DNA of 5,521 nucleotides, taken from Myxococcales bacterium UBA5297 (lineage in GTDB: Bacteria > Myxococcota > Myxococcia > Myxococcales > UBA5297). The notes beneath the pieces were generated by a model, which saw only the letters and a program-made list of their open reading frames with translations, made no database searches and was not told the origin of the DNA. Location: NCBI GenBank assembly GCA_002408385.1, contig DHSB01000015.1, positions 1 through 5,521 on the forward strand. The letters are read 5' to 3'. Positions 1-5,521 of this stretch are shown piece by piece. The translations under genes and the position numbers were made by a program. Positions within the stretch are counted from its first letter, which is position 1. Each line of letters opens with the position of its first letter.

Positions 1-666
1 GTTTGCCTCGGGCGAGGGCACCGGGACGAAGGCGCCGCGCAGGCACGAGGCGAGCTTGGGCGTCGCGCGACCGAGGAGCGCCTCGGCGGCCCCAGGCTCG
101 GCGAGCAGCGCGAAGCGAAGCCCGCGGTGGGCCTGGATGAGGGCGACCGCGCCCTCGGCCGCGGGCACGAGCCAGTCGGGATCGGACCGGTCGGACCCGG
201 GCCGGTCGGAGAAGAAGGCGACGGGCCGTGCGGGCAGGTTGAGATCGGCGACGGCGGCGAGCGCGACCTCGACAGGGAAGGGCAGCGACAGTCCGGGTTG
301 GCGCTCGAAATCGAGGGCCCAGCGCAGGACCGCCTCGCGGGTCGGGGCACGGGTTGCCGGGAGCCAGGGATCGATGCAGGCGAGGTAGTCGGCGTCGGTG
401 GCCCGGCGCAGGCGCGCGCGCAGCCGGGGCGGGTCCTCCTGCCTCTCGACGGCGAGACGCTCGAGCGCGACCGCGAGCAGTGCGTCCCTGCCGGCGCGGT
501 CGAGCCAGAGCGCGGCCATGAATCGAGGCGACGGGCAGGCGAGCGGGGAGAGGAGGAATCCGGCGCGGCGCGCGGCTGCCGAGGTCGCCTCGCTTCGACC
601 TACGAAGACGAGCAGCGGCGAGGAGGCCGGCGTGCGCGCAAGGAGTGGATCCTGAAAGTCGATCAC
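1..666 (-). CDS. Unrecognised protein, N-terminal 222 codons (runs off the left edge)
   Basis: The minus-strand frame from GTG at 666-664 stays open for 222 codons to base 1, so the C-terminus is missing. I do not recognise the family. The start was chosen because a GGGAG sequence lies 5 bases upstream of the GTG; the next in-frame ATG (residue 50, at 519) would discard a plausible N-terminus. The protein begins MIDFQDPLLARTPASSP and has no signal peptide or clear membrane segment, so it is probably cytoplasmic. The composition looks like a real protein: Leu/Ala-rich helical stretches (residues 50-75, 130-145, 169-200), an Arg-rich helix (81-90), and a short SDR-rich duplication near residues 153-163 (SDRPGSDRSDPD). 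Codon third positions are overwhelmingly G or C, as in the other genes here. Overlapping plus-strand frames have low-complexity Arg/Gly/Ser composition and look like shadows. That it is coding is fairly sure; its function is unknown. Confidence 0.72.
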   Translation of the reverse strand, partial: MIDFQDPLLARTPASSPLLVFVGRSEATSAAARRAGFLLSPLACPSPRFMAALWLDRAGRDALLAVALERLAVERQEDPPRLRARLRRATDADYLACIDPWLPATRAPTREAVLRWALDFERQPGLSLPFPVEVALAAVADLNLPARPVAFFSDRPGSDRSDPDWLVPAAEGAVALIQAHRGLRFALLAEPGAAEALLGRATPKLASCLRGAFVPVPSPEAN

Positions 667-1258
667 CGCTGCTCCCGAAGTACCCGACCCCTAGTCCTCC
701 CCGCGCGCCGGGGAAACCGCGGACGATGCCGGTTGCTGGGAGTTGTGGACTAGGTGGCAGAAGCCGCGCGCGCAGAAATCTTGCGCGGCCTCGCGGGGAC
801 GAGCCGGGAAGAGCTCTGGTGGCAGCATCCAGCGGGCAAGCAACCCCCGGCGCAGCTCAAGGCAGCGCCTCTTCGCACGCCGGACGAGACAGAGACCCTC
901 GTGGCGGGGGCAGCGCCGGCCGACGGCGGGGATCGCTCGAGCTCCAGGAGGTGCTCATCGCGCGCGGGCGCGGGTCGCAGCTCTCCCTTGAGAGAGCCGC
1001 GAGGAGGGACAGGCGGCGCCTCGGCGGCAGCGGGCGGTCGTGAGCAGGGACCGCCGGCCCGCCGCTGCGCGTCGGAGGTCGGAGTGCCGAAGGGGCTCAA
1101 GAGGTGTCGGGAAATCCCCTCGATCTCGGCCCGCCCCCTCCGGTCACCTCGAGCGAAGTCGGGCCCTTCGACTCCACTCTCGCCGCTCGCGCCTCGGGAG
1201 GCACACTCAGGGTGAGCGGAAGCGGACCGAGTCGAAGAAGGATTGGCTCGACGCCTCT
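667..1258. other. Gene-poor stretch, no supported coding region
   Basis: This gap of almost 600 bases holds several overlapping open frames on both strands (for example plus 754-1215 and minus 750-1100). All are rich in Arg, Gly, Pro and Ser, none has a recognisable domain, and none has a persuasive start and ribosome binding site. The most protein-like pieces are the beginning of the plus frame at 754 (with TSREELWWQHPAG) and a plus-strand stretch at 933-1043 in a different frame (with LELQEVLIARGRG). If both were once coding they would need a frameshift between them. I read the stretch as intergenic or decayed DNA between the debris at 1259-1678 and the gene starting at 666. It probably contains that gene's promoter, which I cannot place. 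No tRNA, tandem repeat or strong terminator was found. Confidence 0.5.
672..676 (-). promoter_or_regulatory. Ribosome binding site deciding the GTG start at 666
   Basis: On the minus strand the bases read GGGAG, followed by a 5-base spacer and then GTG. This good Shine-Dalgarno match supports the GTG at 666 over the later in-frame ATG at 519. I see no convincing -35/-10 pair upstream of it. Confidence 0.55.
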
Positions 1259-1678
1259 TCAGTGCAGCACGGCCTCTTCTTCGAGTGGCGCCGGCTCCTC
1301 GGCCCGAGGCAACGGCTCGGCATCGGGTGGCGCTCGAGCACCCAGCCGCCCACGAACCAGATGAGGCCGGCCACGCCGGCCATGAAGACGGTGTCGCCGA
1401 CGAAGCGCGCCCACCGCAGGTTCTGCATCAGCGGCTGCTGGGGGAAATCGGCGCTGCGCGCGAACTCAGCCTCTTCAGCAGTTTTTCTGCGCTGAACAAG
1501 CCTCTCCTCCATCGCGCGGGCGAGCTTCTGCGCGAGCTGCCTGGCAGCTTCATGGGCGCGAACCCGCTCATCAGGCGGTCATGGCCAGACGGGTCTCGAG
1601 CAGGCTCAGGTCGATGGCCAGCTCGCTCGCTCTGCGTTCGGCCACCTGTCGTTCAGGCGTCTTGGATTCGCCGGCCAT
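1259..1678 (-). pseudogene. Frameshifted small helical ORF joined to a nitric oxide reductase (qNor-type) C-terminal remnant
   Basis: Three minus-strand segments in successive frames read as one protein. Segment 1 (1678-1571) starts at ATG, encodes 35 residues including ELAIDLSLLETRLAMTA, and stops at TGA. Segment 2 (1572-1342) begins one base earlier, overlapping that stop, with DERVRAHEAARQLAQKLARA. It continues through a charged helix into FARSADFPQQPLMQNLRW, then VGDTVF and a hydrophobic helix ending IWFVGGW. Segment 3 (1339-1259), in the third frame, gives an acidic tail (PRAEEPAPLEEEAVLH) and a stop. From memory, segment 1 plus the start of segment 2 resembles small proteins with an 'IDLSLL...LT.eERLraheeA' pattern, and the second half of segment 2 resembles the extreme C-terminus of quinol-dependent nitric oxide reductase (NorB/NorZ), whose catalytic core would be absent. 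Segment 2 can also be read alone as a 101-residue ORF from ATG 1512 to a stop at 1207, but its last ~45 residues in that frame are Arg/Ser/Cys-rich and implausible. No clean ribosome binding site precedes 1678. Sequencing error is an alternative to decay. Confidence 0.5.
1342..1464 (-). other. Putative qNor C-terminal transmembrane segment
   Basis: These 41 codons run from FARSADF to IWFVGGW. The pattern is Phe-Ala-Arg-Ser, then PLMQ-x-LRW-x-R, GD-x-x-F, and a final membrane helix of about 20 residues. I associate this with the last helix of the large subunit of single-subunit quinol-oxidising nitric oxide reductases, which lie in the inner membrane. The haem and non-haem iron histidines are in earlier helices and are not present anywhere in the window, so this piece cannot be catalytic. 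The residues before it (a charged Arg/Glu/Lys helix) do not look like the preceding reductase helix, so a recombination joint probably lies near base 1465. The family assignment is by memory of the pattern only. Confidence 0.45.
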
Positions 1679-1775
1679 GCTCAATGCTCAGCTCGTGTTC
1701 CTGCCTACTCTAGCCGGCGTTCTTCGAGACGGCAGTTCCCTCAGCTCCCGGGCCTCGAGCCTCCGGCCACAGGCG

Positions 1776-3584
1776 CTACCGAGCGACGACGCGCAGCTCG
1801 ACGCGGCGGTTCTTGGCGCGCTCATCCAGCGTGTCGTTGGAAACGACTGGTTTGTCAGGACCGAACCCCACTGCGCTCAGCCGGTCGGCAGCCACGCTTC
1901 CCTTGTCGACGAGCCAGCTTCGCACTGCCTCGGCGCGCAGCCCGGAAAGCTCGAGGTTGAGCTCGCGCGGGCCGCTGGAGTCGGTGTGACCCTCGATGCT
2001 CAGCCGTATCGCGGGCCGCTCGCGCAGAATGGCGGCCGCCGTCTCCAGGGTCTCTTCGCTGGCCGGCTCGATGATTGCCGTCCCGAGGGCGAACTGAATC
2101 TGCTGGCGAATCTCGATGGCGTCCTTGCGCAGCTCGGCCTTGGCGGGGCAGCCGTTCGCCTTCGGATCGCTGCTCAGACCGCCGGCTTCCTCCGGGCAGG
2201 CGTCCTCGACGTCGGCCACCCCGTCAGCGTCGCTGTCGACCGCCGGCGGCGGTGGGGGCGGACAGCCTTGGAGCTCGGGCGTCCCGGGCTGGTCGGGACA
2301 GGCGTCGTGCGAGTCGGCGATCGAATCGCCGTCGGCGTCCGGCGGCGGGCAGCCGCGGTGCTCGGAGAGCCCGGCGACCTCGGGGCAGGCGTCTTCGGCA
2401 TCCGGGACGCTGTCGGCGTCGCTGTCGAGCGGGCAGCCGTCGGGGGCTCGACCCGCGGTCATCGGGCAGCTATCCCGGGCGTCGGCCACCCCGTCGCCGT
2501 CACTGTCCGGCGGACAGCCGTGACGGGAGCGGTCGGCGTTGGCCGGCCCAGCCTCGGCTGCGCACGCGTCGTCGGCGTCGGGGATGCCGTCGGAGTCGGT
2601 GTCCGGCGGACAGCCCTCGGGCTTCGGCCCGGCGCGATGCGGGCAGCGGTCCTGGGCATCGGACACCTCGTCGCCGTCCGCGTCGGGGCCCAGGCAGCGT
2701 CGGCCCGGCTCCCAGGTCAGGCTCGCCAACCCCCGGAAGGCGGCCGCGCCGGGCGCACGTGAAAGTGCCGTGCCCACGCCAGCCCCGACCACGAGCTGGT
2801 ACGGAAGGCACAGGTGGGCACCGACGAGCGCCTCGACCGGGCTCTCGCCGTCTGCAAAGGCGGTCGAACCGGAGATCTCCGGGCCGACCTGTAGCTGGCC
2901 GTCGAGAAACAGCGCGGCCGCCGCGGCCGAGTAGGTCAGGGCGCTGCCGACCTTGCCGATTCCGACGTCGCGGCCGTCGCGCAGCAGCGCTCCCAAGGCC
3001 GCGGAGTAGAGGTAGCGACCCTGGACACGGCCGCTGGCGACGAGACGCGGATGGCCGCGCACCGCGCCATCGCCGGCGAAGTTCTCGCGCGAGCCGGTCG
3101 GCAGCCAGAGGTCGGCCTGCAGGCCTACGGAGTAGAGGTCGTCGGTCTTGCCGAGGAGGTTGACGCGCGCGCCCAAACGCATGTCGGCAAGCCGGGCGCT
3201 GCGAACCGATCCGGAGGCGATGAACGCCCCGTCGCCACTCTGCGCCGCGGCGAAAGGAAGTCCCAGCCCGACCCTGACTCGATCGAACAGCGCGACCGAG
3301 GCGTCGAGGTGCAGGTAGAGCTGGTTGCGCACCAGCTCACCATCCGCCAGCGGCTCTCCGGTGTTCGCGTCGAGCACGCGCAGGGCGCCGTAGGCGTAGT
3401 TGAAGGTCAGCTTGGCGGCCGGGCGCAGATGGCCTTCGACGCTGGCCTCAGGGGTGGCGAAGAAGCGATCGCCCGCCCAGCTCGGGTCGTGGTTCTGGGC
3501 CGCGAAACCCTCGACGCGCGGCTGGGCGAAGGCGGGGACGGCAAGCAGCGAGAGCAGGAAGACCGACAGGGTTCGGAGGTGCAT
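1776..3584 (-). CDS. OmpA-family outer-membrane protein with six thrombospondin type 3 repeats
   Basis: The 602-residue product has a signal peptide (residues 1-20, hydrophobic FLLSLLAV, cleavage expected after AFA before Gln21). Residues about 22-297 are rich in alternating hydrophobic/polar beta strands (for example NQLYLHLDASVALF and VRVGLGLPF) and probably form an outer-membrane beta-barrel. Residues 301-480 are six TSP3-type DxDxDGxxDxxDxCP repeats, expected to bind calcium and act as a stiff periplasmic linker. Residues about 488-602 are an OmpA/MotB-like domain with EGHTDSSG (530-537) and KNRRVEL (591-597). The Asp of HTD and the Arg of NRR are the family's diaminopimelate/peptidoglycan-binding positions. 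The likely role is tethering the outer membrane to peptidoglycan. The start ATG has GGAG 7 bases upstream. The gene begins 119 bases after the upstream Cys-rich gene ends and stops 97 bases before the debris at 1678. Domain calls are firm; the barrel's pore or ligand function is unknown. Confidence 0.93.
   Translation of the reverse strand: MHLRTLSVFLLSLLAVPAFAQPRVEGFAAQNHDPSWAGDRFFATPEASVEGHLRPAAKLTFNYAYGALRVLDANTGEPLADGELVRNQLYLHLDASVALFDRVRVGLGLPFAAAQSGDGAFIASGSVRSARLADMRLGARVNLLGKTDDLYSVGLQADLWLPTGSRENFAGDGAVRGHPRLVASGRVQGRYLYSAALGALLRDGRDVGIGKVGSALTYSAAAAALFLDGQLQVGPEISGSTAFADGESPVEALVGAHLCLPYQLVVGAGVGTALSRAPGAAAFRGLASLTWEPGRRCLGPDADGDEVSDAQDRCPHRAGPKPEGCPPDTDSDGIPDADDACAAEAGPANADRSRHGCPPDSDGDGVADARDSCPMTAGRAPDGCPLDSDADSVPDAEDACPEVAGLSEHRGCPPPDADGDSIADSHDACPDQPGTPELQGCPPPPPPAVDSDADGVADVEDACPEEAGGLSSDPKANGCPAKAELRKDAIEIRQQIQFALGTAIIEPASEETLETAAAILRERPAIRLSIEGHTDSSGPRELNLELSGLRAEAVRSWLVDKGSVAADRLSAVGFGPDKPVVSNDTLDERAKNRRVELRVVAR
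2145..2684 (-). repeat. Six thrombospondin type 3 repeats within the OmpA-family gene
   Basis: Repeat starts in the protein are Asp301, Asp328, Asp360, Asp387, Asp416 and Asp450, each reading roughly DxDxDxxxDxxDxC and ending GCP. Unit length varies from 27 to 34 residues through changes in the loop before the closing GCP. The second unit is odd: after DDAC it has AAEAG where the others have CP. The fifth ends in a run of six prolines (442-447). The acidic side chains are the expected calcium ligands, and paired cysteines within each unit probably form disulfides after export. Confidence 0.9.
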
Positions 3585-3591
3585 GACTTCT

Positions 3592-3595
3592 CTCC
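3592..3595 (-). promoter_or_regulatory. Ribosome binding site of the OmpA-family gene
   Basis: GGAG, inside GGGAGAG on the minus strand, lies 7 bases before the ATG at 3584. It confirms the start that gives a normal signal peptide. A promoter is expected in the 119-base gap but no clear -35/-10 pair is visible. Confidence 0.6.
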
Positions 3596-3653
3596 CGTCT
3601 TCGGCCCATCCGCGGGCGCAAAGGCGTGGCTATGGGGAGGAGACCTGGCCCGC

Positions 3654-3679
3654 TCCGCCGCCCTCGAGAGGGCGGCGGA
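3654..3679 (-). terminator. Perfect 12-bp inverted repeat between the two large genes
   Basis: The plus strand reads TCCGCCGCCCTC, two central bases, then the exact reverse complement, so RNA would form a very stable GC-rich hairpin. It sits 24 bases downstream of the stop codon of the Cys-rich gene and 69 bases upstream of the OmpA-family start. No run of T follows on the minus strand, so it is not a classical intrinsic terminator. A U-less terminator, a 3'-end stabiliser or an operator bound by a dimeric regulator are all possible. Confidence 0.5.
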
Positions 3680-3703
3680 CGCGGTCCGGCGAGGGGCTCT
3701 CGC

Positions 3704-5521
3704 TCAGCTCCGCCGGCGACGACGGCCCAGCAGGCCGAGCAGACCGAGCAGCGCCAAGCTCACCGAGCTGACCTCGCCGCCGCCCATGCTGCAGGCGAGC
3801 CCGCCGCTCAGCTCGGGCTCCCGGCACTCGCCCTCCTGGCAGGTGCCGCTGCCGCACTCGCTGTCGGACTCGCACTGCATCCGGTCGCTCTTCTGATGTC
3901 GGCAGACTCCGCTGGTGCAGTAGTAGCCGCTCGCGCAGTCGAGGTCCTCGGCGCAGGCCCCGCCACAGGCGCTGCTGACCGGCTTGAGGCTGTAGCCACG
4001 CGTCGATTCTTCTGGCTGACAGGCGAAGCAGTCGTTGGCCGGATCGAGCGCGCCTTCGGCGATGCACGCGTTGCTGATGAGGCAGCCCTCTGCCAGCCGG
4101 TGCTCGCAGGTCCCGCCCTGAGCGCAGAGGTCCTGCGTGCAGCTCAGGCCGTCGGAGGGGCATGGGAAGCCCTCGACCCGGTCGGTCCAGGCCGACTCGC
4201 TGTTGCGCGGGTCGCAGACCTGGCACGGGTTGTCGGGATTGGGAGAGCCGCTGTCGTAGATGGCCTCGCCGATGGTGCACTGGCCGGTGAGCGGATGGGT
4301 GCACACGCCGGCCCCGTCGCAGACGTCCAAGGTGTTGGCGAGGCCGTCGTCGGAACACTCCAGACCGGCGGAGCGCGGACTGTAGCCCTGTGCGTCGAGC
4401 CTGGGGTCGCAGGCGCGGCAGTCGTTCTCCGGGGAGAGCTCGCCGGCGGCGACGCAGGCGCCGTCGATCAGGCAGCTCTCGGCGAGCGTGTGCAGACAGG
4501 CACCGGCTCCGTCGCAGACATCCCGGGTACAGGCGAGACCATCCGAGGCGCAGGGGAATCCGGCCACCAGGTTCGTCCAGGCCGAAACGCTCGCCGACGG
4601 GTCGCACGATTGGCACGGATTGTCCGGGTTGGCCGCGCCGCTCAGGAACAGCTCTCCGCCGATCACGCACTCGCCCTTGAGCGGATGGACGCACAGGCCG
4701 GCGCCGTCGCAGACGTCGACGGTGTTCTCCTCGCCGTCGTCGATGCAGACGATCCCTTGCAGCATCGGGCTCCAGGCGCTGGTCGAAAGCGCCGGGTTGC
4801 ACTCGGTGCAGGGGTTGCTCGGCGCCTCAGCCCGCTCGCCGACGCAGGTCCCGTTGATGAGGCAGCCATTGACGAGCGAATGCTCGCAGCGACCGGCTCC
4901 GTCGCAGACGTCGAGGGTGCACGAGAGGCCATCCGAGGAGCACGGGTAGCCCGCGACGCGATCGGTCCAGGCGGTCACGCTCGAGGCGGGCTGGCAGGAC
5001 TGGCAGGGGTTGTCCGGGTTGGCGCTGCCCGCGCGCCAGGTCTGACCGTCGATGGAGCATTCGCCGGCGAGCGGGTGGGTGCACCGCGCCATCCCGTCGC
5101 AGACATCGAGCGTGTTCTCCTCGCCGTCATCGGCGCAGCCGACGCCCTGAGCCCGCGGGCTGTGGCTCGAGGTGGAGAGGGACGGGAGGCAGGCCTTGCA
5201 GTCGTTCCGAGGGTCGAGGGCGCCCGCGCCCACGCAGGCGCCGTCGATGAGGCAGCCGATGAAGAGCCGGTGCTCGCAGCTTCCGGCGCCGTCGCAGACG
5301 TCCTCGGTGCAGGCAAGCTCGTCCGAGGGGCAGGGGAAGCCTTCGAGGCGATTCGTCCAGGCGGTCGCGTTGCTCCCCGGATCACAGGACTGGCAGGGAT
5401 TCTCGGGATTGGCGCTGCCCGCGTCGTAGACGGTCCCATCGATGGAGCACTGTCCCTTGAGCGGGTGGACGCAGGCCGCGGCGCCGTCGCAGTGGTCGAG
5501 GGTGTTGGCCAGCCCGTCGTC
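3704..5521 (-). CDS. Cys-rich repeat surface protein with MYXO-CTERM anchor (N-terminus beyond the right edge)
   Basis: The frame is open from base 5521 to the TGA at 3706-3704, giving 605 visible residues; the GTG at 5233 is an internal valine, not a start. Residues 1-520 are four 130-residue repeats, each with two related halves built on a DVCDGxGxCxH core, a later PxNPCxxC motif, and then a Trp or Tyr and Cys. Residues about 521-567 are a different Cys-rich segment (DLDCASGYYC, GVC, SECGSGTC, GEC) resembling the Dickkopf-type Cys-rich domain common in myxobacterial lipoproteins. Residues 577-605 are a MYXO-CTERM tag: Cys-Ser-Met-Gly-Gly-Gly, a helix (about 585-599) and five Arg. In that system the Cys is needed for processing and cell-surface anchoring by a myxosortase, after Sec export. 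A signal peptide is expected upstream, outside the window. The even number of Cys per repeat (14) suggests full disulfide pairing outside the cytoplasm. The binding partner is unknown; adhesion or a structural surface role is inference. Confidence 0.9.
   Translation of the reverse strand, partial: DDGLANTLDHCDGAAACVHPLKGQCSIDGTVYDAGSANPENPCQSCDPGSNATAWTNRLEGFPCPSDELACTEDVCDGAGSCEHRLFIGCLIDGACVGAGALDPRNDCKACLPSLSTSSHSPRAQGVGCADDGEENTLDVCDGMARCTHPLAGECSIDGQTWRAGSANPDNPCQSCQPASSVTAWTDRVAGYPCSSDGLSCTLDVCDGAGRCEHSLVNGCLINGTCVGERAEAPSNPCTECNPALSTSAWSPMLQGIVCIDDGEENTVDVCDGAGLCVHPLKGECVIGGELFLSGAANPDNPCQSCDPSASVSAWTNLVAGFPCASDGLACTRDVCDGAGACLHTLAESCLIDGACVAAGELSPENDCRACDPRLDAQGYSPRSAGLECSDDGLANTLDVCDGAGVCTHPLTGQCTIGEAIYDSGSPNPDNPCQVCDPRNSESAWTDRVEGFPCPSDGLSCTQDLCAQGGTCEHRLAEGCLISNACIAEGALDPANDCFACQPEESTRGYSLKPVSSACGGACAEDLDCASGYYCTSGVCRHQKSDRMQCESDSECGSGTCQEGECREPELSGGLACSMGGGEVSSVSLALLGLLGLLGRRRRRS
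3707..3793 (-). other. MYXO-CTERM C-terminal sorting signal
   Basis: Visible residues 577-605 hold an invariant-type Cys followed by SMGGG, a short hydrophobic helix of Leu, Ala, Gly, Val and Ser, and RRRRRS at the very C-terminus (five Arg). This tripartite signal is characteristic of Myxococcota and is processed by myxosortase-type intramembrane proteases, leaving the protein anchored at the cell surface. It is the strongest taxonomic marker in the window. Confidence 0.88.
3821..3961 (-). other. Dickkopf-like Cys-rich segment of the surface protein
   Basis: Visible residues 521-567 follow the last 130-aa repeat and break its pattern. They contain nine Cys in two similar blocks: CAEDLDCASGYYCTSGVC, then QCESDSECGSGTCQEGEC. 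This 'DxDCxSGxxCxxGxC' pattern is frequent just before the anchor in myxobacterial surface proteins and resembles the Dickkopf N-terminal Cys-rich domain. Its function in bacteria is not established. Confidence 0.65.
3962..5521 (-). repeat. Four tandem 390-bp (130-aa) coding repeats
   Basis: Units run 5521-5132, 5131-4742, 4741-4352 and 4351-3962, each starting with the codons for DDG and each exactly 130 codons with no insertion or deletion. Within each unit, half 1 (about 64 residues, 6 Cys) begins DDGxxNTxD and half 2 (about 66 residues, 8 Cys) begins SDGLxCTxD (PSDELACTED in the first visible unit), so the underlying period is about 195 bp. The first and fourth visible units share the LANTLD and GALDP features; the middle two share DDGEENT. 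The fourth unit has DLCAQG where the others have DVCDG. The array probably continues past the right edge, because the window opens exactly at a unit boundary. Confidence 0.92.

Noticed and set aside
697..715. Small GC hairpin (CCCCG ... CGGGG) upstream of the gene at 666
   Set aside because: A five-base stem is expected by chance at this GC content and it is not followed by a T-run on either strand.
56..753. Plus-strand open frames at the left end (56-388, 127-753)
   Set aside because: They are Gly/Arg/Ser-rich antisense shadows of the minus-strand gene that starts at 666, and neither has a recognisable domain.
750..1100. Minus-strand open frame of 116 codons
   Set aside because: It is Pro/Ala/Arg/Ser-rich with no motif and a weak start; it cannot be told from chance in DNA of this composition.
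754..1215. Possible plus-strand gene beginning with GTG at 754 and perhaps frameshifted into 933-1043
   Set aside because: Only short pieces look protein-like; most of the frame is Arg/Ser/Pro/Gly-rich, no family is recognisable and no convincing ribosome binding site was seen.
1581..2762. Long plus-strand open frame (393 codons) opposite the OmpA-family gene
   Set aside because: Its Val/Gly-rich repeated text (VGHPVAV, VGDAVGVGV) is the antisense reading of the TSP3 Asp/Gly codons; the minus frame has a signal peptide and three recognisable domains.
2075..3163. Plus-strand Arg/Pro-rich open frame of 362 codons
   Set aside because: Its low-complexity Arg/Pro/Ser composition is typical of an off-frame shadow in GC-rich DNA, and it overlaps the well-supported OmpA-family gene.
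3630..4802. Minus-strand 390-codon open frame inside the Cys-rich gene
   Set aside because: It is Arg-rich and lies in a different frame of the same strand; the real frame shows conserved Cys spacing in every repeat and ends in a MYXO-CTERM tag.
3962..5521. A CRISPR-like or mobile repeat array
   Set aside because: The repeats are long, directly adjacent, in frame and code for conserved Cys patterns, so they are protein repeats rather than spacer arrays or insertion elements.

Overview
This is a very GC-rich window whose supported genes all lie on the minus strand. It most likely comes from a myxobacterium or another Myxococcota member. The best evidence for that is the extreme C-terminus of the right-hand gene: a Cys-Ser-Met-Gly-Gly-Gly motif, a short Leu/Gly/Ala membrane helix and five arginines, which is a MYXO-CTERM sorting tag. 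A signal-peptide OmpA-type protein with thrombospondin type 3 repeats, next to a large Cys-rich repeat protein, also fits that group.

Layout in the direction of transcription (right to left). (1) 5521-3704 holds the last 605 residues of a secreted Cys-rich protein: four tandem units of exactly 390 bp (130 aa, 14 Cys each), then a Dickkopf-like Cys-rich segment and the MYXO-CTERM anchor. Its N-terminus lies beyond the right edge. (2) 3703-3585 is a short intergenic gap with a perfect 12-bp inverted repeat, probably a transcription stop or processing hairpin. (3) 3584-1776 is a complete 602-residue OmpA-family protein: signal peptide, probable beta-barrel, six calcium-binding-type TSP3 repeats and a C-terminal peptidoglycan-binding OmpA domain. 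(4) 1678-1259 holds gene debris in three frames. The first two read as one small acidic/basic helical protein split by a frameshift; this is joined to what looks like the last ~40 residues of a quinol-dependent nitric oxide reductase and then shifts frame again into an acidic tail. (5) 1258-667 contains no gene I can support. (6) 666-1 is the N-terminal 222 codons of an unrecognised protein running off the left edge, starting at a GTG with a good ribosome binding site.

The two large genes both encode cell-envelope proteins: one tethered to peptidoglycan from the outer membrane, one probably displayed at the cell surface through the MYXO-CTERM route. The hairpin between them argues against a tight operon, and nothing shows a shared pathway. 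I see no defence system, mobile element, RNA gene or CRISPR array. The most distinctive material is the two-module disulfide repeat of the right-hand gene and the frameshifted reductase-tail remnant.
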